Assembly: GCF_000209165.1 (NCBI RefSeq)
Contig: NC_009042.1
Coordinates: 1,364,001-1,428,000, forward strand
Direction of reading: 5' to 3'
Length of the DNA: 64,000 bases
From: Scheffersomyces stipitis CBS 6054
Taxonomy: Eukaryota; Ascomycota; Pichiomycetes; Serinales; Debaryomycetaceae
Shown: in pieces, positions 28,946 to 39,461 of the stretch
Numbering within the stretch: position 1 is the first letter of the stretch
Layout of the letters: every line of letters starts with the position of its first letter
Translations under genes and position numbers: made by a program
The notes under the pieces: generated by a model
The model's database searches: none
What the model was told of the DNA's origin: nothing
Seen by the model: the letters and a program-made list of their open reading frames with translations, nothing else

Positions 28946-31507
28946 CTATTCAGGGAAACATCTTTCCAATGATTCACTCAAAATCAAGATCAGCTTATTC
29001 TCAGATTCACCGTATGTCCTCAACACTGCAATAAAATCTGACAACGACGCGGTAAATGTGTCAAAATGCCCATGCAACGAATTGTCCATATTTACATATC
29101 TGTTGTTTATCAGGCTGGCATCCATGGTCTTGTCCTTAAACATCTCAGGATAGTTTGTTGAGTATTTCTCAAACAATTCTACATCACAAGTTATAAGTAC
29201 CTTCTTAAGACGGCTTAAGTAGTGGTTGAACAGGATTACAATGTCAAACATCTTCTTGAGAGCAAGGAGCAAATGCGGTTTGGTGATTAATGAATCGTTG
29301 ATAAGCGTATTCAAGAATTCACTGAGATTCAGAATCAACGTGTCTACATTAGCAAGTTCCCTTTCACGATTTCTTGAAGATGTTCTCACTTTATTCATCC
29401 TACTGTTATGGATCTTGTCGTCAAATATGGTGTTGTTGCTGTTATAATTGTTGAAGGTGTTGAACTTGGAATTGAAATGGGCTTCGATGTTATTATTGTT
29501 ATTGACATCTGAGCCAAGCACTTTCTCCTTTAATATCTCTTCAGTTCTGGCCAAACTCTCTTGAAACACTTTGAAACGAGATTCTACAACGTCGTAGTTC
29601 AAGTAGATCTGCAATTCGTTGACAAACTCTCGAACTCTACTGTGCAATACTCTGCATCTGAGAATCCACTTCCTGATACGAGGATCGAACGAAGCGTGCT
29701 TCCACACCTCTGAATGGTTAATGTCCCTCCAAGTATTGTCATTGAACTTGGAAATGAACTTTAAGATAATTAGAATCTTGAACATGAGCTCGTAGTGATA
29801 TGATAACTCTCTGATTACTATGAGGTTGAGTGGAAATGGTAAGCTTACAGACAAGTCTATACTTGTAATAGCGTACTCATCAGAATGGTTCGGGTCATGG
29901 CCCGTCTTCTCAGCATCTGTAGGCAGAGCATTTCTCTTGAATGTCTTGTTCAAAAGTGAACGTAAGTTCGCCCCATCTTCGTCTTCGGAATCAAAAGCTT
30001 CTACTTCCATGATTTCTTTAGCTACTTGATAGAAGTTAGATGACGTTATGGAAAATTTTTGGTTCTGTCTCACAATGGCTGAGATAGATGTCATTTTCTC
30101 CTGCTGAGGTATGTCAGAGAAACTGTTGCCCTTTATTTCAAAAGTGTCTAGATAATTTTTTTCGAGTCTTGATACAGAGACATTGTATCTATTTCTTTTC
30201 AAATCCGAAAATGACTTTTCAAGAAAGTTGTCAATCTTGAATGAATCCCTAAAGAGAAAAACTGACTGGAACTCATTGATCAAGCCACGGAACTGCATTC
30301 CTTCAAAGAGAAGTTTCATAAGGAGCTTGTTGGCTCTGTTGTAGAAGGCCTCTATCTTCAACTCGAGGTCGTGGGTGTATATTCCTGTGATCGGCTCAAT
30401 TATCTCTTTGAGATTGTTGAAGTTATTCAAACCAGTACATAGTTTAAATACATTCAAGAACTTACCCGTGTTGAGAATCTTCATTTGGATGTCGACATTA
30501 GAAAACTGGTCAATAAGTCCATCTGATTTGACTATAAATAACTCGTTCCAGTAGTGTTCGCTTCTGGCATGGAAGATATCGATAAGACTGTCGGGAACAG
30601 GCTTCTCCCGGATTACAAACTCATCGTAGGGATCATCAATATCTCCATTGATTAACCATTTGTTGAGCATCTCTACGTAGTCTTCACTGATAACCTCGAA
30701 AAGCTGGGTCAAAAAGCTCAGCGAATCAGAATCACCTTTGAACAAGTTGATACGGTCTTGTACTACGCGCAAAGCCAATCCGCCTTTACAAACAGCAAAC
30801 TTGCCGTTGTTGGCAAGACTTTCTAGTATGCCCGCCTGGTTTATTGAGCTTTTTACGTTGGCAATAATGTCTTGGAATCGTAAATCAGGTTGTTCAGCAG
30901 CCTGGGAACGCTCTACGGTTACCAGATGTATTTGCAACGAGATTTCGTAGATATGTTTCAATTTGTTCAGAATATCGCGATCTAGAATTGTCTTTAAAAC
31001 ATTCATGTTGAAGTTGGCATTAAACTTGAACTCGTTCTCGATCTCCACAACTACATTTTGGTACTGGTCCAATAGCAGATGTACATAGCAGCAGAACCGC
31101 TGGAGTACCTTGCCATATTTGGGCTGGTTATAGAGTTGGTAGAAGGCCGTGAGACCGCCATAGTATTTGCCGTACCATACGAGCTTTTTCGCGATGCTCT
31201 TTAGAGAGATATCCAAGTTTTTGGCGATTTTGAAATCGGGGCCGACAAGCTGATTGTGAATATTTGTTGAATCGTATTTTTCACTGTAGCGGATATAGCA
31301 GCCTTCGTAGCCCAATAAAGCAAAGAGGAGATCCTTGATGATGAGTCCCAGTTGGATCTTGAGATCGTTGACCTTGCTGAGCATATATGGCCTTATTCTT
31401 GTAGGCTTAGCCGGTGCTGCTTCAATAGTGGAGTTGACTATGGAAGCTGAGGAGGAATCGCGAAGTCGCACTTTATTGGATTCGTCTATCGACATGAAGC
31501 TTGTCAT
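28946..31507 (-). CDS. SPC97: Gamma-tubulin complex component Spc97 (GCP2 type)
   Basis: Spc97 forms the gamma-tubulin small complex with Spc98 and Tub4, which nucleates microtubules at the spindle pole body. The 853-residue protein has the GCP N-terminal (Grip1) region (about 50-350) and C-terminal Grip2 region (about 350-850). The segment LNKWLINGDIDDPYDEF, followed by the YWNELF and KILNTGKFLNVF blocks, resembles GCP2 more than GCP3, so I favour Spc97 over Spc98. A stretch near 685-715 is asparagine-rich (NNNN and repeated Asn), an insertion between conserved blocks. Two ATGs (codons 1 and 5) could serve; the first is taken. Convergent with PUP2. Confidence 0.85.
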   Translation of the reverse strand: MTSFMSIDESNKVRLRDSSSASIVNSTIEAAPAKPTRIRPYMLSKVNDLKIQLGLIIKDLLFALLGYEGCYIRYSEKYDSTNIHNQLVGPDFKIAKNLDISLKSIAKKLVWYGKYYGGLTAFYQLYNQPKYGKVLQRFCCYVHLLLDQYQNVVVEIENEFKFNANFNMNVLKTILDRDILNKLKHIYEISLQIHLVTVERSQAAEQPDLRFQDIIANVKSSINQAGILESLANNGKFAVCKGGLALRVVQDRINLFKGDSDSLSFLTQLFEVISEDYVEMLNKWLINGDIDDPYDEFVIREKPVPDSLIDIFHARSEHYWNELFIVKSDGLIDQFSNVDIQMKILNTGKFLNVFKLCTGLNNFNNLKEIIEPITGIYTHDLELKIEAFYNRANKLLMKLLFEGMQFRGLINEFQSVFLFRDSFKIDNFLEKSFSDLKRNRYNVSVSRLEKNYLDTFEIKGNSFSDIPQQEKMTSISAIVRQNQKFSITSSNFYQVAKEIMEVEAFDSEDEDGANLRSLLNKTFKRNALPTDAEKTGHDPNHSDEYAITSIDLSVSLPFPLNLIVIRELSYHYELMFKILIILKFISKFNDNTWRDINHSEVWKHASFDPRIRKWILRCRVLHSRVREFVNELQIYLNYDVVESRFKVFQESLARTEEILKEKVLGSDVNNNNNIEAHFNSKFNTFNNYNSNNTIFDDKIHNSRMNKVRTSSRNRERELANVDTLILNLSEFLNTLINDSLITKPHLLLALKKMFDIVILFNHYLSRLKKVLITCDVELFEKYSTNYPEMFKDKTMDASLINNRYVNMDNSLHGHFDTFTASLSDFIAVLRTYGESENKLILILSESLERCFPE

Positions 31508-31894
31508 CGTGGATATGATTCATGTATTAATGAAGAAATAAAATGATGTTGACTATGAAGATGAAGATGACAATGACGGTATGGTCTATGGTGGTGCTAG
31601 TGAAACTGAGATATACTACAATTAATGATATATGAATACTTTTATAAAAAGAAGAGATATGAAATCTTTTGTTTATATGTTTTGATTTGTTTGGATTTGT
31701 GCGCGCTTTCTTGATGGCTGCGAAAAAGATTCATTCTGGTTATTCGTGTCTCCACGGAAGGCTTCAGAGGAATTGATGAATGATACATGATAGTAAATGT
31801 ATGTTGCTACAATTATGTGCTACTAGGCCGTGTTGATGTTGGATGTACTTTGTTTTTATATTATAGTTACATTAATACAATTATATACTATACA
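31508..31894. other. Intergenic region ATG7-SPC97 (SPC97 promoter)
   Basis: This 387-bp AT-rich region lies between the ATG7 3' end and the SPC97 start. It contains a GATGAAGATGA run directly upstream of SPC97. No gene or clear site is seen. Confidence 0.4.
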
Positions 31895-33853
31895 CTAGTC
31901 CAACCACTCAGAATCTTCATCGTCTAAGTCCATATCCTTCATCAAATCCTCCGTAGCCTTCTCGGCCTCTTCCTGGACCTGTTTCAACCCACAAATTTCC
32001 TCCAAGTATCCCGAGTCGTTCAAACACTTCTTGACAAACTCCCAGCCCTCTTCTTCGAACTTACTGATCACCGTGTGTGAACAAGCTGAACAGTGCTTGT
32101 AGTTAGGAGCATAAAGCTTTGTCTGCTGGAAGTTGTGCAAGAAGCCTCTAATTTGGTGAGGAACACCACCAAACTTGGTGCTCTCATCCTGAGCAGCTTT
32201 GCTTCCATCAGGATGTTGTAGGATGGAAACAAGCAACTCTACAGCCAAAGCAGAAGCCATAAGGGCAACTCCGGGTCTGGTTACGGTACACATCTGGTCC
32301 AACGTTCTGTCGGTAAGACTGTCGTTGGGTGCAACAACATCATTACAATAATAACAACCAAGCCTGGACTCTTCTGGTTGGCTTAAATTCCCGTGTCTCA
32401 TCACCAAATAACTATCAAACCCCAATGCAGCGTTGATGACAATCTTGTTTTTAGCATAGCCAAGAACCGTGGGAAGCCAGCGCGATTCACGCGAGTCCAT
32501 CAATAAGTAGATGATGTCATGGTCGTCAAACAATTGTGAAAGCGTTCCGAAATTACTCTTCAGTTTGGCTTCGTCGCTCACCGGATGCCCAATCATGGGT
32601 ACTTCCAAACTAATACCCTCAGAACTTACACCAGGAAATATCTCCTTAAGGGCTTCAGCAGCTCGTGCAGCCTTCATTTCACCTTGTCCATTATCGCTGA
32701 AACAATCCTTAAAACTGAACAAAGGTTGCCGTACAGGGTTAGAATATGAGATACGCCCATTATCGACAAACGTAATCTTTCTCACGCCCCAGCCCATTAA
32801 CGCCCTTGCCACATAACTTCCCAAAGTACCTGCGCCAAGAAGAAGTACCCGCTGTTCCTTGACGATGTCTAGGTTGAGTTCCGGAGCAATACGCCATTTC
32901 ATCAACTTCAAATTGAGATCCACAGCCTGATCAGCTAATTGGTGCGGGTTGATCAACGAGCCAAGATCTGCCAATTTTGGCCCAAGCTTACCCTGACTCG
33001 TTCTCTCCCAGCCGGTTATCTTTGGCTGGACGTTCTTGTTGAAGGAATCAGTGTCTAGCTCGTAATGAACCTGAAAACTGGACCCGTCGTTTCTATATAC
33101 GATCACATCGACGTCTTCAAAGCCTTTGTAGGCCAAGAAGTAGAGGTAGTTCTTCAACTGGACCGAGGGTTTGGTTTCTTTGTTCAAACAGCCATCGAGA
33201 AACACAAACACACCGTTACGACTACTACGAATAGAATTCAAATCTAAGTAAGACTCTCCTACTACTTGGTACAATTGGGAGAACGCAAGATTTTCGGAAT
33301 CTCCATCATTCTCTAGGAGTCTAGTGATGTTTTTAGTATGTTTTTCTACCAAGGAATCATCTCTGGTCGAAGTCACAAACCACGGAGCATTCAATGTGGG
33401 GAAGGCAACCCAGTAATAGAACTTGTACTTCTTCAAGTCAGAAAAAGTTAAGATGAAAAACCAATTGAACGCCTTGTAATCCAACGACTCTGTCTGTATA
33501 AGGCGTGTGTACACCTCTTTGCCCCAGTCGTTGAGCAAGTCCAGCTTGTTGATGTTTTTGAACTCTTCTATGGTGTTCACATTGTAGAGCTCTCCGCTTA
33601 TATGAAGGTTGTTAGCTTCCTTTTCTGCAATATCAAAGCTTTGCAAGTCCAAATTCAAAGTGGGCTGGTCATTGAACTTATTGAGCCGTCTGGGGGAGGT
33701 GATAAACCCGTGGATGTCTCTTTTGGACGAATCAAGCTTGAACTCGTTAAGCTTGAGTTCAGATAATTTGGTAAAGAAAGACAGTTCTACAAACGACAGA
33801 ATGGGCACATATTTTGGTGCGACTCTTGCGGCCGTCTTATCGCTATCAGACAT
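31895..33853 (-). CDS. ATG7: Autophagy E1-like enzyme Atg7
   Basis: Atg7 activates the ubiquitin-like proteins Atg8 and Atg12 and passes them to Atg3 and Atg10, driving autophagosome growth. The 652-residue protein has the Atg7 N-terminal domain (about 1-300, starting with the conserved [21 protein letters not shown]). The E1 adenylation domain has [30 protein letters not shown] and its crossover region [10 protein letters not shown] with catalytic Cys522. The acidic C-terminal tail ends in EDSEWLD. A zinc site is indicated by CYYC and CSAC pairs. Length fits (630 in S. cerevisiae). The start is supported by the early conserved block. Confidence 0.96.
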   Translation of the reverse strand: MSDSDKTAARVAPKYVPILSFVELSFFTKLSELKLNEFKLDSSKRDIHGFITSPRRLNKFNDQPTLNLDLQSFDIAEKEANNLHISGELYNVNTIEEFKNINKLDLLNDWGKEVYTRLIQTESLDYKAFNWFFILTFSDLKKYKFYYWVAFPTLNAPWFVTSTRDDSLVEKHTKNITRLLENDGDSENLAFSQLYQVVGESYLDLNSIRSSRNGVFVFLDGCLNKETKPSVQLKNYLYFLAYKGFEDVDVIVYRNDGSSFQVHYELDTDSFNKNVQPKITGWERTSQGKLGPKLADLGSLINPHQLADQAVDLNLKLMKWRIAPELNLDIVKEQRVLLLGAGTLGSYVARALMGWGVRKITFVDNGRISYSNPVRQPLFSFKDCFSDNGQGEMKAARAAEALKEIFPGVSSEGISLEVPMIGHPVSDEAKLKSNFGTLSQLFDDHDIIYLLMDSRESRWLPTVLGYAKNKIVINAALGFDSYLVMRHGNLSQPEESRLGCYYCNDVVAPNDSLTDRTLDQMCTVTRPGVALMASALAVELLVSILQHPDGSKAAQDESTKFGGVPHQIRGFLHNFQQTKLYAPNYKHCSACSHTVISKFEEEGWEFVKKCLNDSGYLEEICGLKQVQEEAEKATEDLMKDMDLDDEDSEWLD

Positions 33854-34052
33854 TGTGAGATTTATACTGATAAGACGATGAAACTGGTATCAATAAATAG
33901 TCCAAGTGAAATTAGAAAAATCAGAATGAGTTACAAATGAATTCTACAATTGTAAGCGTTTCTCGATATAGTGTATGATTACATGCAGGCTAGTATACAT
34001 AGATAAGGACGGCTATCGGCGGAAACGAGCTAGCCATCTACAGCTTCAGCAA

Positions 34053-35606
34053 CTATTCCATAGGATGGTCTTCCAAGGTCATATCGTCCAATTCGTCCAA
34101 CAACTCGTCAATTCCAATTTGAGGAGCTTCTTCATCTTCTTCTTCCAATTCTTCAATGTCACCATGAGAGGGTGGAGGAGGAGGTGCAGCTCCAGCCTTG
34201 TACAAGTTAATGGTTTGTCTCAACTCTTCATCCTCTTCTAATTCTTGCAAGAAGATCTCGTAGTCACGTTCTGCTCTCTCCTGTTCTTGTCTGGCTTGTC
34301 TAGAATCGTCGTTAGCAACAATGTCGCTATGTTCCTTGGCCATTCTCTTCAACTTCCATTGTCTGTACTTGTTCTTCTTGTTCTTTCTTGCGTAGTGCTT
34401 CTTGATCAAAACTACTTCCGGAGTATTGTCAGTATCTAATGTGTCCCACAAGTCGGAATTGAAATTGGTGTTGGTCAAGAAGTAGCCCAAACATGAGTCT
34501 CCTGGATGCAAGATAGCACCTAGGTGGGTTCTGATGTAGTAAGTGTGATCGTTGACTCCCATGTCTTTGGCACGGCATACCTCGATGTCTGCCAACACAT
34601 TTTTACCTCTTACATCACCTGTAGGCTCCACATCTAACACTACAAACTCTACCAACTGCGTAACATCCAACAAGGATGCAAATGGGTTTCTCCAGTAGAC
34701 AGAAGCAGCTAAGTCAGCTGTTTGCAAAGTGAGAGGATCCAAAAATTGCACTGCATTGGTAATCTTAGAACAGATTACCAAACGAGAGATGTTGCCTAGC
34801 GAGTGGGCCAACTTCTTGGGCAAAACTACCAAGTCGTCACGACATATAGGTACGATCTCCACAGAGTACGAGAACTTGTACTGCGAGTTTCCAGACTGGG
34901 TATCGACGGAAATCAACTCTTCCGACTTCTTGGCCTTGACAGGAGCAACGGCACTCAAGAAGTCCAACATTTTTGCGGCGTGGTTCTTTTGGGAATAGAA
35001 GAAATCCAAACCATCTTTGGCTTCTTTGATGGATACGGTGTCTACATGGGCATTGTGTTTCAAGATCAACTGTTCGAGATACAAGAACGTTCTCTTGTGA
35101 GGAACCTTCTGTCTGATCTGAACAGTGGCTTTCCAGGTGTTGGTGGTGTACGACTTGGCACAGTCAGGACATTGCATGGCTATAACAACATACTCTACTT
35201 CAAACGTCTGCTGAACAATAGTGTTGGCCATAGCTTCACCTTGTACGGTTAACTTGACTCGGATACGACGGGAATGTGGTTCCGTCCATATAAATGAAGC
35301 GTCGACTAATCTAACTTTGTTCAAGCCCTTCAACTTTCTCAAACAGAGTGCCAAAAGCTCTCGTGATTCCAACTCGGCTCTGATCCATTGCTGGGGAGGC
35401 TGTAAGAAACGCTCGCAATTTCTACAGAACGACACATTTGCTTCACGTGGAATTCCTTCGGTGATATCCACAGTCAACTTGATACAGTCGTAACACATTA
35501 CAAGTCCCTGGGATCCATCCATGGGCACACCACAGTTACAACACAAGACTGTAGCTATAGGCTGAGAGCCTATCTGGCTCTGTTCCATTTGGGAGTAATT
35601 CGACAT
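34053..35606 (-). CDS. NMD3: 60S export adaptor Nmd3
   Basis: Nmd3 binds the joining face of pre-60S subunits and links them to the exportin Crm1. The 517-residue protein has N-terminal Cys pairs (CCNC at 22-25, MCYDC at 37-41, CRNC at 61-64, and QCPDC near 145) forming zinc sites. A central region with SAVAPVKAKKSEELISVDTQSG follows, then a basic stretch KKHYARKNKKNKYRQWKLKR (likely nuclear localisation). The acidic C-terminus has a proline run and leucine-rich end (IDELLDELDDMTL), the position of the export signal. Length fits (518 in S. cerevisiae). The ATG is clear. Confidence 0.97.
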   Translation of the reverse strand: MSNYSQMEQSQIGSQPIATVLCCNCGVPMDGSQGLVMCYDCIKLTVDITEGIPREANVSFCRNCERFLQPPQQWIRAELESRELLALCLRKLKGLNKVRLVDASFIWTEPHSRRIRVKLTVQGEAMANTIVQQTFEVEYVVIAMQCPDCAKSYTTNTWKATVQIRQKVPHKRTFLYLEQLILKHNAHVDTVSIKEAKDGLDFFYSQKNHAAKMLDFLSAVAPVKAKKSEELISVDTQSGNSQYKFSYSVEIVPICRDDLVVLPKKLAHSLGNISRLVICSKITNAVQFLDPLTLQTADLAASVYWRNPFASLLDVTQLVEFVVLDVEPTGDVRGKNVLADIEVCRAKDMGVNDHTYYIRTHLGAILHPGDSCLGYFLTNTNFNSDLWDTLDTDNTPEVVLIKKHYARKNKKNKYRQWKLKRMAKEHSDIVANDDSRQARQEQERAERDYEIFLQELEEDEELRQTINLYKAGAAPPPPPSHGDIEELEEEDEEAPQIGIDELLDELDDMTLEDHPME

Positions 35607-36418
35607 GGCGGATACTCGTTATAAGAAACAGTGTGTTTATACAGAAATATACAATATCTCAGTCTTGTTTAACGAAATTCGACGAGATTTGTTAGTAGGA
35701 GGCAAAAGAATACGGCTGCTGAATAATGGTGAAAAGTTAGTAATATAGTATACTCATCGTAAAAAATTATAGATCATGTGTTTAGTCATGTGACCTGGGA
35801 GATGAGCAGGAAAGATGGAGTGAGCAGAGAATGTGAGAGAATGTGAGGGAGGAGAATCGGAAGATCAAGTCGCGCTATATGTTGTTGGAAATTCAATACA
35901 AATGTCGTATAATGTCGCTGTGGTACGACATTGATCCTACATTATATTCCATCAACTTCAAGAATGTTTAACGAAGTTGAAGGCTTAGCCATATGATGTA
36001 ACTGCGATGGTTGGTCCTACTTGGTATGGGTCTAGATGTACATTTCCCGACCAAGTTGATCCCATTTTGGGCAGTTGGAATCTCGTGAAAATTTTTCACA
36101 TTCTCGCCTCGAGAATTTGTCTATATATTTAGCTAACAGAATTTCCTAAGGAACCTAGAAGCCTCCTAGGAAGTGAGTCAAATCTGAGCTTTCATAGCAA
36201 GCTGTTAATGCAAGGGATTTCAGTAGAAACAACTTCGACGTAGCCAGCTTAAATATTAAGCCTAAAAGACTTAAGGATTCAATATACAGTATCGAGATCC
36301 AAACATATGTATTTCTATCATGTGCATTTAGTCACGTGTATACTCTCCAATTATTCATTGATAACAGAATATCTTCAACTAACATTCCACGAGCTTCTTT
36401 AAGTCATAGAATCAGAAC
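35607..36418. promoter_or_regulatory. Divergent promoter region NMD3 / GCN5 with PAC- and RRPE-like elements
   Basis: This 812-bp region holds a GATGAG PAC core at 35801-35806, about 195 bp upstream of NMD3, and the RRPE-type sequence TGAAAATTTTTCA at 36086-36098, an imperfect palindrome. TGAGTCA (Gcn4/AP-1 type) lies at 36174-36180 and a CACGTG box near 36342, on the GCN5 side. No gene is seen. Confidence 0.5.
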
Positions 36419-37948
36419 ATGGTTGATAGGAAAAGGGCCGCTGCGGTGGTCAAATCTGAAGATGAGGACAATGATGATGTTCCTTTGAACAAGAAGGTCA
36501 AGATGGAGGCTAAACAGGAAAGTTCCAGCGAGGACGAAGAAGACGACGACGACGAAGACGAAGACGAGAGAAAGGAACCTGATTCCGAGTATAATGAATT
36601 TGAAGAAAATGAAAACGAAGAAGAAAACGAGAATGAAAACGAGAATGAAGAAGAAAATGAAGAAAACCACGAAAATGGAAATGAGGATGAAAATGATAAT
36701 GAAAATGACAATCAGAATGAAATCGAAAATGAAAATCCAAATCATGAAAGTGACGATAAGAAAGATGTAAAAGATGAGGGAGATGAAGATGAAGATGAGA
36801 ATGACGATGGAGAAGACGACGACGAAGCTGAGGAAGAAAGAAAGAGAATTACTACTTTCAACTTTGACGGGGAATCGTACTCGTTCAAAGAAAGACCTTC
36901 CGTGATAGAAGAGAAGGAAGGCAAGATAGAGTTTCGTGTAGTCAACAACGACAACACACGTGAAAACCTAATTGTACTCACGGGGTTGAAAAACATTTTC
37001 CAGAAACAATTGCCCAAGATGCCGAGAGAGTATATCTCAAGATTGGTGTATGACAGATCCCATTTATCGATGGCTGTAGTCCGTAAGCCGTTGACTGTTG
37101 TAGGTGGTATAACGTACCGTCCGTTTAACAACCGTGAGTTCGCCGAAATTGTGTTCTGTGCCATTTCGCTGACGGAACAAGTTCGGGGTTATGGTGCACA
37201 CTTGATGAACCACTTGAAGGATTACGTTAGAGCCACATCGCCCATCAAGTACTTTCTTACTTATGCCGATAACTATGCTATAGGTTATTTCAAGAAGCAG
37301 GGATTCACCAAAGAAATCACCTTGGACAAGTCTGTGTGGATGGGGTACATCAAAGATTATGAGGGAGGAACACTTATGCAGTGTTCGATGCTACCTTCCA
37401 TTCTCCGATATTTGGATCTGGGCAAGATCCTCTTGCTCCAGAAAGCTGCAATCGAAAAGAAAATCAAAATGAGATCAAAGTCTCACGTGGTCAGACCCGG
37501 ACTTCAAGTCTTCAAAACGAACAAGAACATAACAGTAGACCCCAAGGATATTCCAGGACTCTTGGAGAGTGGCTGGCTGGAGGAAATGGACAAGTTGGCG
37601 CAGAAGCCAAAAAGAGGTCCTCACTACAATTTTATGGTGACGTTGTTCTCAGAAATGACCAACCATCCACTGGCTTGGCCATTTGCTGTTCCGGTTAATA
37701 AGGAAGAAGTTCAAGACTACTACGAAGTCATAAAGGAACCGATGGACTTGTCTACTATGGAACTGAAATTAGAAAACGACAAGTACGATTCGTTTGACCA
37801 GTTTTTGTACGATTGTCGTCTTATCTTCAAAAACTGTAGATCTTACAATGGCGAGTCCACCACGTACTTTAAGAACGCCAACAAATTGGAGAAGTTCCTT
37901 AACAATAAGATCAAGGATAGTGCTGAGTATGCCCATTTCTTGGATTGA
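36419..37948 (+). CDS. GCN5: Histone acetyltransferase Gcn5
   Basis: Gcn5 is the catalytic subunit of SAGA/ADA and acetylates histone H3. The 509-residue protein has a very acidic, low-complexity N-terminus (about 35-140) dominated by Glu, Asn and Asp. The GNAT domain (about 160-320) has the catalytic Glu243 in FAEIVFCAI, the acetyl-CoA loop QVRGYG (254-259) and [19 protein letters not shown]-terminal bromodomain (about 400-505) has [16 protein letters not shown], the MDLSTM motif and the NCRSYN acetyl-lysine pocket. It is about 70 residues longer than the S. cerevisiae protein (439) because of the acidic tract. Codon 251 is CTG where yeast and human Gcn5 have Ser, which supports CUG=Ser. Confidence 0.97.
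   Translation: MVDRKRAAAVVKSEDEDNDDVPLNKKVKMEAKQESSSEDEEDDDDEDEDERKEPDSEYNEFEENENEEENENENENEEENEENHENGNEDENDNENDNQNEIENENPNHESDDKKDVKDEGDEDEDENDDGEDDDEAEEERKRITTFNFDGESYSFKERPSVIEEKEGKIEFRVVNNDNTRENLIVLTGLKNIFQKQLPKMPREYISRLVYDRSHLSMAVVRKPLTVVGGITYRPFNNREFAEIVFCAISLTEQVRGYGAHLMNHLKDYVRATSPIKYFLTYADNYAIGYFKKQGFTKEITLDKSVWMGYIKDYEGGTLMQCSMLPSILRYLDLGKILLLQKAAIEKKIKMRSKSHVVRPGLQVFKTNKNITVDPKDIPGLLESGWLEEMDKLAQKPKRGPHYNFMVTLFSEMTNHPLAWPFAVPVNKEEVQDYYEVIKEPMDLSTMELKLENDKYDSFDQFLYDCRLIFKNCRSYNGESTTYFKNANKLEKFLNNKIKDSAEYAHFLD
36560..36830 (+). repeat. Low-complexity GAA/AAT/GAT-rich tract in the GCN5 N-terminus
   Basis: The stretch is built from GAAAAT/GAAAAC/GATGAA-like hexamers encoding E-N and D-E pairs. 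It also opens long frames on the opposite strand, which are only shadows of the repeat. Confidence 0.8.
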
Positions 37949-38242
37949 TGTAATATATGTATTATAGAGAGTAAACTAAAGAAAAATAAAATAAAGAAAT
38001 ATCCCTTTATAACCTACATTAGTGCTATTATACCACTGTCGTCGTATTACTGCTGTCATTTTGAAGGGAGGGGGCACTAGTGTTTTCTTAACTTTCAGTT
38101 ATACTCTTCACAATGGTCCAGCCTCGACGCGCTACCATATGAAATTTCCCATTCAAGCCCGACCGCACCACAGTAGTCCTAGTGGAAGATCTTCTAATCC
38201 AACTCACTTTTCTTTCTCTTCAACTTCATAGTATCCATCAAC

Positions 38243-39025
38243 ATGTGTGCCAAAGTATACTCGTTTGCCGAGTCGGTCGAGGTGGCGAATTCCGTGGGAA
38301 AGCACATCTTGAAGCTCCAAAAATCGGCTATCGCCAGTTCCGACTCGTTCAAGATTGCACTTTCCGGAGGCTCACTTGGCAATGTTTTGAAGAAAGCTTT
38401 GATTGACAACACATCTATTGCTTCTGAAGTTCAATGGGACAAATGGGAAGTGTACTTCAGCGACGAGAGGTTGGTGCCGTTGGATCATCCCGACTCCAAC
38501 TACGGTTTGTTCAACGAGTTGGTGTTGAAGAACTTGCCTTCTGGCACCAAGCATCCATCGTTGCACGTGATTGACGAATCACTTTTGACCGGTAAAGATG
38601 GGCAAGCCGCAGGTGCAGATCTGGACAAGGACAAGCAGATTGCCGAAGCCTACGCAGCCAGCTTGCCACAGGATGCAAAATTTGACTTGATCTTGTTGGG
38701 ATGTGGTCCAGACGGCCATACCTGCTCTCTTTTCCCTGGCCACAAGTTGTTGAATGAACGTGATCAGCTCATTGCTTACATCAGCGACTCGCCCAAACTT
38801 CCACCAAGAAGGATCACCTTCACCTTCCCAGTGTTGGAGAGAGCTACAGCCATTGCTTTTGTGGCAGAAGGTGCCGGAAAGGCTGCGATTTTGAAAGACA
38901 TTTTTGGCGACGAGCTGTCCAAGTTGCCTTCTAAGTTAGTCAACGACATATCTGGGGTTGAGGTGTCGTGGTTCGTAGACAACAGTGCTGTCGAGGGAGT
39001 AAGAGTAATCACTTCCAAGTACTAA
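38243..39025 (+). CDS. 6-phosphogluconolactonase (Sol family)
   Basis: The enzyme hydrolyses 6-phosphogluconolactone, the second step of the oxidative pentose phosphate pathway, in the cytosol. The 260-residue protein has the SOL/DevB fold with KIALSGGSLGNVL near the N-terminus, the VYFSDERLVPLDHPDSNYGL block and DLILLGCGPDGHTCSLFPGH containing the phosphate-binding and catalytic region. PRRITFTFPVLERA lies near the end. It resembles S. cerevisiae Sol3/Sol4 (249-255 residues) in length and motifs. As several SOL paralogs exist in S. cerevisiae, I give no number. Confidence 0.93.
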   Translation: MCAKVYSFAESVEVANSVGKHILKLQKSAIASSDSFKIALSGGSLGNVLKKALIDNTSIASEVQWDKWEVYFSDERLVPLDHPDSNYGLFNELVLKNLPSGTKHPSLHVIDESLLTGKDGQAAGADLDKDKQIAEAYAASLPQDAKFDLILLGCGPDGHTCSLFPGHKLLNERDQLIAYISDSPKLPPRRITFTFPVLERATAIAFVAEGAGKAAILKDIFGDELSKLPSKLVNDISGVEVSWFVDNSAVEGVRVITSKY

Positions 39026-39461
39026 AGGTATACGGTAATGCTTGAACGAGGATTGCCGGGTATGGGTGGTTGAAATCCATAACTATATATAAGTGTATCG
39101 TAGCTGTCATGGCTATCATGGCAATTCAAGCTGTCGTATACGTATACATTTGTAGTTCATCTCAGTGTGAACCAGATATTCATATATAACTAAATGTCTT
39201 ATATATACAATATATGAATAGAAAAAAATGTGTTGGCTGTAGATATGGATATAGAAATAGATATGGGAATGTTATATATGTATACTGTCGGCAGCAAAGA
39301 GTAAGCTGTATTAATTCTTACAAAAGAAGGAATCAGTTCTTGCAATTTTGCTAGATACTTCAAGATAGGACTATTTTATTTTGGTAGCGCGGCTACTCCT
39401 ATCAAACAAAGTGTAGATCCAATTTATTTATCAATCGTCATTCTTCTCCACAAACACAACA
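39026..39461. other. Intergenic region SOL-CPD1
   Basis: This 436-bp region is very AT-rich with many ATATA runs (39090-39280). It holds the lactonase 3' end and the CPD1 promoter. No gene is seen. Confidence 0.4.

Noticed and set aside
36404..36745. Long opposite-strand frames within the GCN5 acidic tract
   Set aside because: They arise from the GAA/AAT repeats and read as F/S/L-only proteins; a shadow of the low-complexity coding tract.
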